DNA of 64,000 nucleotides from Microglena sp. YARC (GCA_022414725.1 CM039462.1:181142990-181206989); one strand, 5' to 3'. Shown: positions 46,921-59,400, counted from the stretch's first letter. A program made the numbers and translations. Notes: a model not told the origin generated them from the sequence alone.

Positions 46921-48720
46921 GTGTGTGTTTCGTAGGCTGTGTGCTTTGTGTGTGGGACCAAGAGGAGGGTGCGGGTTGGGATGGAGTGAGTTTGGGCTGC
47001 CTTGGCACTGGTGAGTGCCCATCTGACTGCCTTCTGGGCTTCCTTGGCATATCCATCCTGCCGGGAGTGTATCACTGATGCTCCTGTCCATGGTTGAGAG
47101 TATGGGTCTGGGCTTGCCGAACAGGTGGTCATGAGGGTGGGGGGAGGAGCAGTGGGGGAGAGATGGGTGGCATACAAGTGGCCCTGTTTACCTGTCTTCT
47201 TGGACCCCCAACGTCTTGGATGTTGATGTTACTGCCACAGACGACGAAGTAGCCTTAATAGGCTGGAGCCATATAACCAAGCTCAAGTCCAAGTCATCAT
47301 ACAACATGTTGTTTGTGCCCAATGCCTAGATGAGCCATGGGAGTATTTAACCATAGCACCAGGGTAGTTCAAGGACCCCCTAGTTCAAGCCCTTCCAAAT
47401 ACATGGCCAAGTCTTAAAACTGTACAACCAGCTTAAATTAGTATGCTCACTGGTTTCATGCGCGGGATTTTGGTTTGTACGCATGCAGTTTGAAAAACGG
47501 TACCCTGCATAGCACTGGAGCTCGTGAACCATCGCAAACGAGCTAAGGATCCAGCAATCCAGTCTTGTGACCATAGTTTTTCCGGGTGACTTCCGAAATC
47601 TGGATCACGAGACGCAACCAGTTTCACAATATGTGTCTACCACGCAGCGGATACTCTTAAATATATGTAAATATGCTTCACGCAGCGTGGCATACACATA
47701 TGTGTAGGGCTGTCAATATCGTACGGTATTTTCAATTACCGTACGATATATCGTGACATATCGTACGGTATCGATACCGTACGATATATTTAGACCCTTT
47801 TGGGGGGAAATCAGTATAAGACCAAGGGGATATAACAGGAAATACCGTTTACACGTCCATACACTTAAAATCAAGTCAAATGAACCAATACTGAGGGAGA
47901 TAGAAAACACGGTATTATCGTGGTCTATTACCGTACGATATATCGTGATATATCGTACGGTATAAGGCGACATACTGAATTCCCTGGCCCAGACCCAGTG
48001 CAAGGAAATCCCAGGCAAATCTGCTAATCATACCACTAGACCAAACTTCACCTCCACTTGAGCCGGGATCGAACCCGCGACCCCCAAATTTCCCCCAACA
48101 CGCAGTAGTCTAAGCCGATCTGAAATACTCTCCATCGTCGGTAGTAAGACAACAACAACATCAACATCAACAACAACAACAACAGCAGCAGCAGCGTCCG
48201 CACTTACATGGCAAGGTACCAGACTGCCTGACCCTACCCCGGCTGAGGCCATCCCTGCGGACTGGAACTAAGAAATAATGATTCATTTACATTCCGTGAT
48301 GTGCTATCAAGAGTTGGCAGGCTGTGAGAAGTCACCTCTGTTGTGCCATTGATTGTATGAAGGGATTGGGTCAAGAATATTTTAATTTAGTGTTTTAAAT
48401 GTTGATTCTAGTGCTGATGAAAGCAAACAGCCATGTAACGAAGTTCATGAAGAGCGGGGCAGTGCAAGTACAGGGCTTCTTGTTCACCTGTGTGCTTCCG
48501 CGAACCTCCGTGGGTCTAAAGAGTCAATCTTGCATGCAGGCACGATCACCAACTCATCATGCTTTGCTAAGGGTCGATATGCAGACAGCATGGTTATTGC
48601 AGCTTGACTTGTGGTGAGCAGGTCTGGTCCTTAGTCAGGTGGTAGATGCAGTAAGCAGGATGTTACCTCGATATGCACCGTTCATGGTCAAGGAAGGCAC
48701 TTGTGGTAGCCTACTACGGT
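46921..48720. other. Intergenic with palindromic and tRNA-like repeats
   Basis: 47718-47790 and 47926-47965 carry TACCGTACGATATATCGT palindromes about 140 bp apart. 48028-48100 (minus strand) has B-box-like GGGTTCGATCCCGGC and A-box-like TGGTCTAGTGGTATGA, in that order. 48150-48190 is (CAA/CAG)n. No gene seen. Confidence 0.55.
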
Positions 48721-48748
48721 GGATAGATGTGTCATGTTCAAGAGTGGT

Positions 48749-48764
48749 GGTGTTGAAAAACACC
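48749..48764 (-). terminator. Histone 3' hairpin of H2B
   Basis: The minus strand reads GGTGTTTTTCAACACC, 46 bases past the H2B stop. Confidence 0.9.
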
Positions 48765-48809
48765 GGTTGGTTCTTGGCGGAATAAAATGAGGTCCTGCGC
48801 AGTCAACGC

Positions 48810-49178
48810 TTAAGCGGATGTGAACTTGGTGACGGCCTTGGTGCCCTCGGAAACAGCGTGCTTGGCGAGCTCTCCAGGCAGCACCAGACGCACAGCAGTC
48901 TGGATCTCGCGAGAAGTCACAGTAGGCTTCTTGTTGTAGCGAGCCAAGCGGGCGGCCTCGGAGGCGATCTTGTCGAAGATATCGTTGATGAAGGAGTTGA
49001 GGATACCCATGGCCTTGGAGCTGATGCCAGTGTCGGGGTGGACCTGCTTCAGCACCTTGTAGATGTAGATCTTATAGGTCTCAGCCTTGGCCATCTTCTT
49101 GGCCTTCTTCTTGCCCTCCGCAGTCTTGGCGGGGGCGGCCTTCTTGGCGGGAGCCTTCTCAGCAGCTTTGGGGGCCAT
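48810..49178 (-). CDS. H2B: Histone H2B (intact)
   Basis: 122 residues, [18 protein letters not shown] at the start, histone fold [20 protein letters not shown] to [20 protein letters not shown], and a C-terminal [10 protein letters not shown] that contains the ubiquitylated Lys. An upstream in-frame extension to 49436 is not used: the start chosen is the conserved MAPK in GGGGCCAT context. It forms a dimer with H2A and is intronless, with a 3' hairpin. Divergent partner H2A starts 272 bp away. Confidence 0.97.
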   Translation of the reverse strand: MAPKAAEKAPAKKAAPAKTAEGKKKAKKMAKAETYKIYIYKVLKQVHPDTGISSKAMGILNSFINDIFDKIASEAARLARYNKKPTVTSREIQTAVRLVLPGELAKHAVSEGTKAVTKFTSA

Positions 49179-49289
49179 TGTTGCAGTTCGGGAGTGAGGG
49201 TAGACGATTTCGACGGGGGGTTTGTTACTCATCAAGATGACGCGATGATTATGTACTCGTCCAGTCCAGGCCAGGGCCAGCGCGAACAG

Positions 49290-49355
49290 CGGATCAGCAG
49301 GATATAACCGGACCGGGGCGGATGGAAAGGGTCTAGAACGGCCTCGGATCAGCAG
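49290..49355. promoter_or_regulatory. H2B-H2A promoter elements
   Basis: CGGATCAGCAG occurs at 49290 and 49345, identical to the H3-H4 element but 55 bp apart. Confidence 0.7.
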
Positions 49356-49450
49356 GACCTGTCGGGGGAGTATTAATTCGGCCTCGAAGCGACAGTCTAT
49401 ATCCCATCTCATATCAGCTCTATCTTTCATCCCCAACCAATCACTACGTT

Positions 49451-49710
49451 ATGGCTGGCAAAACTGGAGGCCGTGGAGGCAAGAAGTCTGTTTCTCGCAG
49501 CTCCAAGGCTGGACTGCAGTTCCCTGTGGGCCGTGTTGCCCGCTACCTGAAGAAGGGCAAGTACGCCGAGCGCGTTGGCGCTGGCGCCCCTGTGTACCTG
49601 GCTGCCGTCCTCGAGTACTTATCGCCAATGGTGGAGTTCTGCCCAACATCCACTCAGTGCTGCTCCCCAAGAAGTCGTCCAAGAAGGATGTGGAATCCGC
49701 CTCTGTTTAG
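49451..49710 (+). pseudogene. H2A: Histone H2A with core deleted and frame shifted
   Basis: The frame opens [40 protein letters not shown] and [11 protein letters not shown]. At 49620/49621 it jumps to ATCGCCAATGGTGGAGTTCT, which encodes the C-terminal part [20 protein letters not shown] and on to a TAG at 49708 in another frame. About 43 residues of the alpha-2/alpha-3 histone fold are missing. The read-through product would lack the H2B interface. An assembly collapse is possible. Confidence 0.92.
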
Positions 49711-49744
49711 ACAGTCTCTACCTGTGGTTCGAAGCAACAAAACC

Positions 49745-49760
49745 GGTGTTTTTTAACACC
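49745..49760 (+). terminator. Histone 3' hairpin of H2A
   Basis: GGTGTTTTTTAACACC, 34 bases past the C-terminal-frame stop. Confidence 0.9.
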
Positions 49761-50740
49761 TTGACATCCCTTGCCATGCACAGACTAGAGGAATACTAAA
49801 GGCCGTACAATTCTGACAGGTATGGAGTGCTACCAGGAAGTAAGATGCTGGGTAGGTCTTGTTCTGGAATTTGATATAGGTAACTGTGGGAGCTAGATTG
49901 TGAATTTTCTGTTGAAGGGAAGATGTCTTTGGACTTGTAATGTGAAATGATGTACCTATGAATTTTGAGTCAATAAACAAGATAATAAAAGTAAAGTAAG
50001 ATAATAATATTGTACACGCTTGTTTGAGGAGTCCCTTAGTCACCCGTCTGTCTGTCGTGTTGTTGGTACGTAATGGTCCATGCTAGCTTTGGTACGCTGA
50101 ATTCGATTCTGGTGCCACCTGTCGCTCCGATAGCCATTGTACTCCGCCAATTTTCTGCATCACTTGCGACCTGCCTAGGACTTGTTAAGCCAAGTTTGGG
50201 ATGCTCAGCGTCTTCCAATTGTCAGCCCCCCAGACAGCCAAGGGATACAATCTTTTGTAACATAATTGGGGTTGTCAGACGATGCCAATATATCAACGAC
50301 TTACATATTGCATGGCATACCGTGCGGCACTACATGTATTACCCGATAATCTTGGAAGTTGGAAAGTGACTACACTACATAACTATGTAGATAACTCACT
50401 AGAGCCATAACACCATTAACCGAGCTACCCCTGGACTGTAACAAGCAACAGCACCACTATGGTTTAACAAGCAACAACAACACTAAGGTTTTTGCCTGAC
50501 ATGGTTCCTATGAGCTTCCATGGCGATTCCTGAAATTATTGTTTGTGCTTGTCACAACAGCACATGCCCTACCAATGTACCAACCTGCCCCCCTAACAAC
50601 CAAGGAAGCAATGTTTTTAGCATGGGGGTCGCTATCACTACGTGACCTTTCCTTAGCGGTCCCCAACATTCCCTATCACCCCCTCACATTCTCTAAATAG
50701 GGAAAAGTATATCAGGACATATCAATAGTTTAACTGCAGC
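49761..50740. other. Intergenic
   Basis: No gene seen. 50420-50445 is a short end of the dispersed element (GCTACCCCTGGACTGTAACA). Confidence 0.5.
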
Positions 50741-50744
50741 AGCC

Positions 50745-51120
50745 TACGTAGTGTCCTATCATCCAACCAAATGTGCTACAGGTCCGCAGTACAGACTAAC
50801 AAGCTTTCCACCAGCTGCACCGCCTCCTCATGCAATGCTCGTCTGCGCCTGTAGTAGAACCACATGTCCTACCCTCATACCGACCTCCTGCCCTATCATC
50901 CAACCAAATGTGCTACATGCATGTAGTACAGTCAGGCATGCTTCCACCAGGTGTACCCCCTCATGCAATGCTCGCCTGCGCCTGTCGTAGCACCACATGT
51001 CCTACCCTCATACCAACCTGCTGCCCTATCATCCAACCAAACGTGCTACATGCCTGTAATACAGTCAGGCATGCTTCCACCAGCTGCACCGCCTCATGCA
51101 ATGCTCGCCTGAGCCTGTCG
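50745..51120. repeat. ~125-bp tandem repeat, about 3 units
   Basis: Unit: CCTATCATCCAACCAAATGT, GCTACATGCATGTAGTACAG, TTCCACCAGCTGCACCGCCT and CATGCAATGCTCGCCTGCGC. Units start near 50753, 50892 and 51025. Confidence 0.88.
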
Positions 51121-51439
51121 TCGTCACACAAGCCCGGAACCAGATGCGCCAGTGGTGTTTACATATGGATTTTCATATCCGGCTGTGACCAATCAGCTTT
51201 GAATACATTATAATCATTGCTGCCAAAGCCATATGCATATGCAGGATTGGTGAAGGCCACCCCAGCTCTCCAATGACGGATAGACCTATATACCTATATA
51301 CCTTCGCCCCCCCCGCTCCTGTAAGGGGAAGGTATATAGGTAGGGTATAGTGTGTGGTGGTGTGATGGTGGTGGGGGTGGGGTTGGTTCTTCTGTGGTTA
51401 CTCAAACCCAACTAAGTGCTTGCAAAAGAGGCAGGCCAT

Positions 51440-52700
51440 CTCATGTCTGTATACAGATAATAAAACACATGCAAAATAGGCTTGCAAACATAAAACATTA
51501 CAAGCACTTGCGTATGCTCAGCATCTATTTATCTATTCATATATCCAGCTATTATGATTGATACATATTTCAAAGATGTATTATTGCTGTATATGCACAT
51601 GGAATGAACTTACAAATGCATTAATGATGCATTTAAGCCACTGATATATTTATATATTTATATATTATGTATTTATTTATTTGTGTATTTATTTATTCAC
51701 ACATGCTACACACTTACATATGCACCAATGACGCAGTTAAGCCACTTATATATGTTTGCATTCTTGATTTTGTGTCTATCAATTTATTTATATATTATAA
51801 GCACATGCTACACACGTACAGATTCAACAATGGTGCATTTAAGCCTCTGGTCCTTCTGCGCTAATCTAGTCCATAGAGGCCTTGCTGATGATCAAACCTG
51901 ATCCGCAATTCCACTTATACCCAGTTCACACATATTCACAGCATACATGAATACATTTATTGTGTATCTATTGATTTATTATGTAACTATGAGCACTTTA
52001 AGAGAGGCATTGATGATGCATTTAAACCACTGATATATGTATTATTTATTATTTATTAATGCGTTCATTAATTGATTTATTATAAGCATATGCATCACAC
52101 CTACATATGTATTAATGATGCATTTAAGCTACTGATACATTCATTCTATGTATTATGTATTATTAATTTATTCGTGTATGTATCTATTATAAACATATGC
52201 AACGCACGTACAGATGCATCAATGATGCAGTTAGGCCATGTATATATTTCGTATTCATTTATTATGTACCGTATTATGTATTTATTTATGTATGTATTTA
52301 TTATGCAACACAATTACATATGCACCAATACAGTTAAGCCACTGGTCCCTCTCTGCAGTTATGTGGTTTATAGTGGCCTTGCTGAGGATCAAACCTGCTC
52401 AACCATATCTCTTATAACCAGTGTACACATAATTATGCCCAGCAACTATATATTCATGTATTAATTTATTCATGTATTATATCATTATGAGCACGTGTGA
52501 CACTTCCACATGCTTGAATGATGCATTTAAGCCACTAATATATATATTATTTATTCATGTATTAATTTATTCATTTATTATAAGCACATGCAACGCACTT
52601 ACATATGCACTGCCTCCGTGTCGTTCAACATGCACCAATGACACAGTTAAGCCACTGGTCCATCTCAACAGTTATGTGGTTCATACTTCATAATGGCCTT
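51440..52700. repeat. AT-rich ~150-bp tandem repeat, about 8 units
   Basis: Units share ATATGCACCAATGAxxCAxTTAAGCCACT, TATTTATTTATT and TATAAGCACATGC. Two units end in a GGTCC...AGTGGCCTTGCTGAGGATCAAACCTG extension (51848, 52347), repeated again near 52660. Confidence 0.82.
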
Positions 52701-52789
52701 GTTGAGGATCAAACCTGCTCCACCATACCAGCATGTGGCTGGGGACCCGGCTGAGTCATCGATCATATATGACTTGTAAAAGGGTGAAT

Positions 52790-53030
52790 CCGGAAGGGTG
52801 GGGCAGGGTCTAGAAGAGTGGTAGGGTGATGGTGCCATCTCTGGTGTGCCCAGAAGGGTGGGGCAGGGTGTAGAAGAGTGATAGGGTGATGGTGCCATCT
52901 CTGGTGAGCCCTGAAGGGTGGGGCATGGTGTAGAAGAGTGATAGGGTGATGGTGCCATCTCCGGGGAGTCCAGAAGGGTGGGGCAGGGTGTATAAGAGTG
53001 ATAGGATCCTATAGTGCTAGGCTGCTGGGG
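52790..53030. repeat. ~60-bp minisatellite, four units
   Basis: Unit GAAGGGTGGGGCAGGGTGTA, GAAGAGTGATAGGGTGATGG, TGCCATCTCTGGTG, starting near 52791, 52851, 52912 and 52972. Confidence 0.93.
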
Positions 53031-53129
53031 AAGGGTCTTTCAGATAGCTAGGGTGTTGAGGTGCTGGGGCAAGGAGCTAGGGTGCTAGATTGATAGGGTG
53101 CTAGGGTACCAGGGTGCTTAGGAAGGGTC

Positions 53130-53973
53130 CAGGGTTTTTTTAGCTGCGAAATTTCGCATTATGCGATAAAACCCATCGCATTCGGAATCGGCCCTGCGAC
53201 GAAACCCATAGTTTCTAGACTCGGTCCTGTGGGCTGGATTTCGCCTGAAGCTGATCTGGCCTGGCTGTGCATGGCCAGTGGCCAGTGGTCATGACCATGG
53301 TCACTGCCTCGAACTGTAACCGCTCCCCTCCCACAATTAACGGGCCCACCGGCCTGAAACTTCAAACCCTGCCCGACCCCGCCCGACCCCCTGGCCCGAC
53401 CCTGCCTCAACACCGCTCGACAGCTCGGGGTTGTCATTGTCAGAATTTCGTCCTTAACTCGCTCAATTCGTCTTCCCATGTTGCTCCCGGCGAAAAAAAG
53501 GTCCTAGTATTATCCCAGTTGTTGGTCAAGGCTTAACATTCTAAGGTGCATTGAAGCCCATATGGACGCAAGGGCGTAAGCAGCTTTTGCTGAACATGCA
53601 TTTCCTCGCCTTTCACTCTCTGAATTCGCGACTACCGCCTGGTTGAGATTTCTGCGGTCAATTTGCCATGGACGTCCCCCTATCAGCACTCAGCACCTTG
53701 CAGCCTGAGGTGCTTGGATGAGCACATACTGATGGTGGGTGGTGAACAAGGGGTAGACAGGGTGGAGGGCTGACAGGCAAAACAATGGGGGGCATTGGAG
53801 GCAGGGGGCACACGGGTAGGGCCATTCTGGTGGAGTACAAACTTCTCGGTAGGCGCACATAAGTGGGAATTTGAAACCTGCGATTTGTGCTCATTCTGGA
53901 TTCTGGGCAATTGGCTCCGGAACCAAAATTGCGATGAAAGGGGAGAGGCAAATTTTCCTTAAAAAAAAAACTG
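53130..53973. mobile_element. Non-autonomous hAT-type DNA transposon (844 bp)
   Basis: Ends are CAGGGTTTTTTTAGC... and ...TTAAAAAAAAAACTG, giving CAG-T(n) inverted termini. The 8-bp sequence GAAGGGTC flanks both sides (53122-53129 and 53974-53981). The host sequence GAAGGGTCTTTCAGATAGCTAG also exists uninterrupted at 53032, showing the empty site. There is no transposase frame. Confidence 0.8.
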
Positions 53974-53981
53974 GAAGGGTC

Positions 53982-54648
53982 TTTCAGATAGCTAGTGTAC
54001 TAGGGTCCTACATTGATAGGGTGCTAGGGTATGTACTGTAGATATGTTACTGGTAGTATTGAGTTCAAAATAGTACAGTATTGTTTCTCCTGAAAATGTG
54101 AGACATGTGCAGCTCGATTTCTATTTTACCAAATGTAAGCAATATCGCAAGTGCATGGTACTAAATGTTTCTGACTCACAAAAGTCCACACCAAGACATA
54201 TGGCTGCTAGATACCGGTACTTACTGTTTATGGCCAAATCCTTGTTAAAATCACTGCTCATCAGGCCATCACCCGCCTGTTCAAAGAAGGATTGGATGTT
54301 TACATGTTTTTCGGCCAACTCTGGGCTGCTCACCGTCTTACAATAGGATTCCTCCCGTTGGTGGATGCTAGTGGCTATGCTAGTGGCTACTTGTGGGTTA
54401 AATTGGGCAAGCAAATATCAGGAGGTGTTAAACGGGGGGAACACTGATGAACTGAACCTCGTTTTACCGACGGGGGCCCTGAGTTTGTGCTACAGTGATC
54501 ATTTAATTATACAATAAAATTAAATCGTCATCTCATCTGGGATGATAATTTAATTGTGCGATTATATATCCCTACAGACAGGACACTCCAGAATTTGAGG
54601 ACTGAGGACACTTGAGGACTGAGGACACTTCACATCCATGTGATTATG
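53982..54648. other. Intergenic; partial dispersed element
   Basis: 54437-54500 is a minus-strand fragment of the GTTCAGTTCA element. 54590-54630 has a short GAGGACTGAGGACACTT duplication. No gene seen. Confidence 0.5.
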
Positions 54649-55620
54649 TTGTAAGCGGCGGCTGTACCATACGATCATCTGTTCAGATGGCTGTATGGTA
54701 CAGTCACCGCATGCAACATAAAGTACTCATTTTGTGGCATTATTACCCAGAGGTTTCCACGCATGGGTTTAAATCTAGTACTGATCAAGATTCTGCTTTA
54801 AGTAACCACATCCGTTCTGCCACGGGCGCCATTCCGTCGGCCGCGGGATTCTATCACACCCCAGGAAATAGGTGTAAGTGGTTTAATGTTATGTTGTAGG
54901 CGGTGGCTGTACCATACAACCATCCAATGGTGTAAGCGGTGGCTGTACCATACGACCATCTGATGGTGTAGGCAGGGTGGCTGTACCATACTACCATCCA
55001 ATGGTGTAAGCGGTGGCTGTGCCATACTACCATCCAATGTTGTAGGCAGTGGCTGTACCATACGACCATCTGATGGTGTAGGCGGTGGCTGTACCATACT
55101 ACCATCCAATGGTGTAAGCGGTGGCTGTACCATACTACCATACAATGGTGTAGGCGGTGGCTGTACCATACTACCATCTGATGGTGTAGGCGGTGGCTGT
55201 ACCATACGACCATCTGATGGTGTAGGCGGTGGCTGTACCATACTACCATCCAATGGTGTAAGCGGTGGCTGTACCATACGACCATCTGATGGTGTAGGCG
55301 GTGGCTGTATCATACGACCATCTGATGGTGTAGGCGGTGGCTGTACCATACTACCATCCAACGTTCTAAGCGGTGGCTGTACCATACTACCATCTGATGG
55401 TGTAGGCGGTGGCTGTACCATAGTACCATCCAATAATGGTATAAGCGGTGGCTGTATCATACAACCATCTGATGGTGTAGGCGGTGGCTGTACCATACTA
55501 CCATCCAACGTTCTAAGCAGTGACTGTACCATACGCCCATCTGATGGTGTAGACGGTGGCTGTACCATACGGCCATCTGATCGGATCTGATCAGCTGGCC
55601 GTATCGTACAGCCACCGCTT
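54649..55620. repeat. 43-bp satellite (about 20 units) bounded by hairpins
   Basis: Unit: GGTGTAGGCGGTGGCTGTAC followed by CATACGACCATCTGAT or CATACTACCATCCAAT, two alternating variants. The left end (54649-54715) and right end (55552-55615) are inverted repeats of the same unit: GGCTGTACCATAC faces GTATGGTACAGTCACC. Confidence 0.92.
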
Positions 55621-55680
55621 ACAGCAGATTACATTACATTGACCAAGACAGTTAGATGGTTAGATAGTCGTCATCCCCGT

Positions 55681-55876
55681 TTTGACGAATGGCTCAATGG
55701 TTAAGGTCCTTGAACGAAGAAGGTGCCGGGTTCGAATCCTTACGGGTGCGCTTTAGTGTCCGCAGTCGCTGACAACCGCCATGGTAGTTTTGTCCAGGTA
55801 AAGTAGCAGCCCGTTCCCTACCCCCGTAAGACGGGGCTCCCTTGCCCATGCCCCACCAGGCGTTATCATTACTTTA
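55681..55876 (+). repeat. tRNA-derived SINE
   Basis: A box TGGCTCAATGGTTAAG, B box GGGTTCGAATCC, then a body with TAGTGTCCGCAGTCGCTGAC, TTTTGTCCAGGTAAAGTAGC and CACCAGGCGTTATCATTACT. It matches the minus-strand copy 10997-11190 over its whole length. Confidence 0.8.
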
Positions 55877-55878
55877 GA

Positions 55879-56028
55879 TTGTTGTTACAATCCAGGGGTA
55901 GACCATATAGGCCAAAGGGACTTGCCCAACTATAACAGTAGGGGCTATAACGACGAAGCACTGAAATGATGAACTGAACCCCAAACAATCGTTTAACTGA
56001 CAGGGGCCCTGAGTTCTTGCTACAGCGA
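55879..56028 (-). repeat. Dispersed element, minus copy
   Basis: The minus strand reads GTAGCAAGAACTCAGGGCCC, AAACGATTGTTTGGGGTTCA and GGCCTATATGGTCTACCCCT to GTAACAAC. It directly follows the SINE, and 16178-16320 is the best full-length relative. Confidence 0.75.
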
Positions 56029-56229
56029 AAAATTAATTTAATTACCTGCAATGACCAAGAATAAAATACGTATGTCAATGAAGCCAGACTTGAAGGGTAC
56101 AATCTACTCGTCCTACCCTTCCATACAATGCGTTCATAACATTACATTACATTACATTGATGACTTAATTCAAACTTGACATAAGTTATTTTACATCTAC
56201 CAGAACGCAAGGGTAGCTGAGGCCTGGGG

Positions 56230-56490
56230 ATGGAGAGTTGTTTAGGACGATGCGTCCTGCGTGCCAGAAGCAACGTCGAAAGGTCCGTTACGCCCAGAGA
56301 CACAACGTGTGGAGGGTCCGCTGTGACGCAGACGTAGCTTCAGTGGGTTGGTTGCGTCTCAGGACGCAGGCTGCGTTTCAGTGGCGGGTCTGTTGTGTCT
56401 CAGGATGTGCAGTTGCGTCTTTGGACGCAGGCTGCAAAATTGGTTGAATATCAAGACGCAGGCTGTAAAAATTGTTGTGTCCAAGGACGC
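56230..56490. repeat. GGACGCAGGCTG short repeat
   Basis: Degenerate units of TCAGGACGCAGGCTGCGTTT, about 35-50 bp, five or so copies. Confidence 0.6.
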
Positions 56491-59400
56491 TATCAGCATG
56501 AATAGCGGTGCTCTCGCTTGTTTTATGTCTTGGTGACTCCTTGTGTACTCCCTTAGACCTATCGGTCCTGACAGTACTATGTCAGCTTCCTGTTGACTGC
56601 GTCATCGGTTCTTCTGACACGCGCTGTCTAGCCTGTACCCTGATCAGGTTCCAGGCTACCGCCCCCTTTCCTCCACTGGTGCCCCTTAATGGGTCTCCTG
56701 TGCTTGTAACTTATTCTCGTCTCCGCATTTATAGATTGGCGTGCTGCACACACAAAGTCCACTCTCCGGAGTGTTATCCAAGCTGATAGGTTATACGGCC
56801 CTTCATTTACTACCACTGCTTAGCGATGCAACTTCCGCGAGGACCTCCCGCCATTTTGAGAAACTCCATGACATGGATGGTCTTTCCTGGACGCGCGGGA
56901 TGCGCAGTATCATTCTCAGCGATGGCTGCGACCAATCCTTCCAACGGAGGAACGGCTCCTCTTGATGATTGGCTAGACGTTTGTGCACCAGCTGCCTCTG
57001 CTAGCGGTCATGAGAGTCCTTCCGCCATCGTGGAAGTAACCCCCCCCGGTCATTCCTCCATCTTCTCTTCTTTTTCCTCCCCTGCCGTCTGTCGCCTCCT
57101 CCCGTCTGTCGTAGATGACTGTGACGTGCAGACTCAAGTCGGCGACTAGCCTGGACATCGGTGGAGATACCCCGTCTTCGTCTGCTCGCGTCCTTGACGT
57201 CGCTAACCTTTCTCCGGTGTTTGAGGCTCTGCCTGCATACCGGAGGTTGCCAAGCCGACCAAGCTCCCTGCTGATGTCTACGTCGTCTTTGCCCCCTTTG
57301 CTCTGCCCAGCCAACGGTCGGCTCCTGGCATGAGCTTGCGCTCTAGTGGCTCTGTGCTACCTTCTGGAGAAATTTTTTCGATCAAACTGGCGGATCGCCG
57401 GCACTGCCGTAGGATTCGCCAGAGGAGGACGACCTACGCGTCTGGACCTGGAGATTCTGGATGTGGTAGGAAGCAGGGGGGTATGGTCAGCACCACTACG
57501 GGTGCTGCTCCCTCTACCCCCCAACCGGGTGAGTCGAGCGATAGAGGGGGGGACTTGAGATTGACTGATCATCGACGGCGGGATATTAGGACCTTTTCAT
57601 GCCTCGGCTCTGCTCTTCGCATCCTAGCGATAAATGTTCGAATTCTGCCCTTGCGATTTGCGATTTTCTGCCATTGGTGCGATTTTCTGCACCAGGTGCG
57701 ACTTGCTGCACTGTCATTCTCGTCTCCTTTTTTCCCCATACCTCAAATCTCGACTTCGACCTAACGCTTCCCCACCTTCTGTGATCCCAGGTCTCGCAGC
57801 GCCGGACTTCGCCCATGCTACAGGCCGCAGTGGACGCCGTCCTGGCCCTAGTCCAGCGGCCGTGGAGGATCTTTGGCATGATATCTTGGTGGATATTTTT
57901 CTCTCTTAGGCTCCTTGTGACCCCTGGGTGCGTTCCGTGGTTCGTCAGATGTTACTACTTTGTCTTCCCGTGCCCCTGGTTCCCCCCTTAGGTGTATGCC
58001 TTAGCTACGTGAGTTTGGGTTCAAGTGTTTGAGTTCTGATAGGGCTTAGGAATTTTTAGTTAAGTGGTATAGAGGCATGGTTGATCTCGATTAGTTGGGG
58101 CATGCATGAGTTGTTGATGATGACACTGCTCAGCATGGTGCTAGTGTGTTATCTTCGCAATCGCGTGTTCATCTAGGGAGACAAGACTCCTTCGGAGCTT
58201 TTCTTTGGGGTTGCACCTGATGTGTCGTTGTTGCGTTTGTTTGGTTGCCCTTGCTATGTAATCTTAGTATTGGGCAGTCACGCAACAAGCTAGTTAGAAA
58301 GGCATTATTTGGTAGACTGGTTGGGTATTCCCTGGTGAGTAAGGGTTATTATATTTGGGTTTCCAATGTTGCGCCAGTTAGTAGTGAGTAGTGATGTACT
58401 CTCTATCTCCAGTTCAGTTCTAAACTGTCTTCCTGGGTTCTCCCTTTAGTATGGGTCCCCGTGCCCGCTTGCATCCCTCCTGTCATCAAACGGTGATATG
58501 TTATGTGTTACCGGTAATTCCCTACGCCCTTTAACAACCCCAATTGTTGTTGGCTGGCCTGGCTGGATGTATCATTGTTGCATTCTAGACCAGGGCCTGA
58601 TCTTGCTGTATTGTGTGTGAAGTTTTAGGGCGGGGGGGAGTTGGATATCCAACTATAATCTTAGCCGAATCTCAGGGGGTCGCCAGGCCCTCCTCTGTGC
58701 CACGTTTTAGCGGTGAAGCTTTAGGATTTAGACAGCCTTCGATCATAGTGGTACCTGGATCAGGTCCATTGACTAATAGTCGCCAACCTCCGACCACCTC
58801 GGATGGCTCGCGGGTGTCGATAATTCCGACGCCTCCTGTCGTCCCTGGTGGATTACTCGGGTCAAGCCCATGTGATGATGTAGCCGTTGCCGAATGGGTA
58901 AGTGATGATCTTGAACACTGGTCTAGCTTGATACTGCGTATGGCTGGGGTGTTACAGTCAACCCAGGATTCATTGTTTTAGGTGCTGCTGGTTCTCATAC
59001 GTAGGTTAACATGGCCCTATGTGTGAGTGCCTATTCCTCAGCACCTCCTAGACTGACTTATAGGGTAGTCTAGATTGGTGGAGCGTTACGACGCTTTGTT
59101 TAGGCAGCTTCCTTTTAGCTGTCTTTCTTGGTTTTGGTGGAAGGTGGTACTTAATTCAGACCACCGTTATAGCGTCTTGATGGTTTCTGACTCTTAGTTC
59201 CATAGGTAGATGGTTCGTTCGGTGGAGCTCATCATAGATGAGCTATTTCTTTTTACTCCACACTGTTTTTAGACCACCAGCCCCTCATGTGATTGGAACT
59301 TTTTGTGGAGTGTAGTAGTTGTTTCCCTTTGGATTTTACTGTAATTTGGTGGGCTGGGTCATCTTGCAGTTGTACTTGCAGATGTCCTTGCAGTTGTACT

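Noticed and set aside
54900..55600. 43-bp repeats as a CRISPR array or as a repeat-protein gene (256-codon minus frame)
   Set aside because: There are no unique spacers. The long frame is a by-product of a near multiple-of-three unit and breaks where units change length.
56826..57770. Plus-strand frames of 107 and 144 codons after the 5' LTR
   Set aside because: They may be remnants of gag, but I could not see a zinc knuckle or other diagnostic motif.
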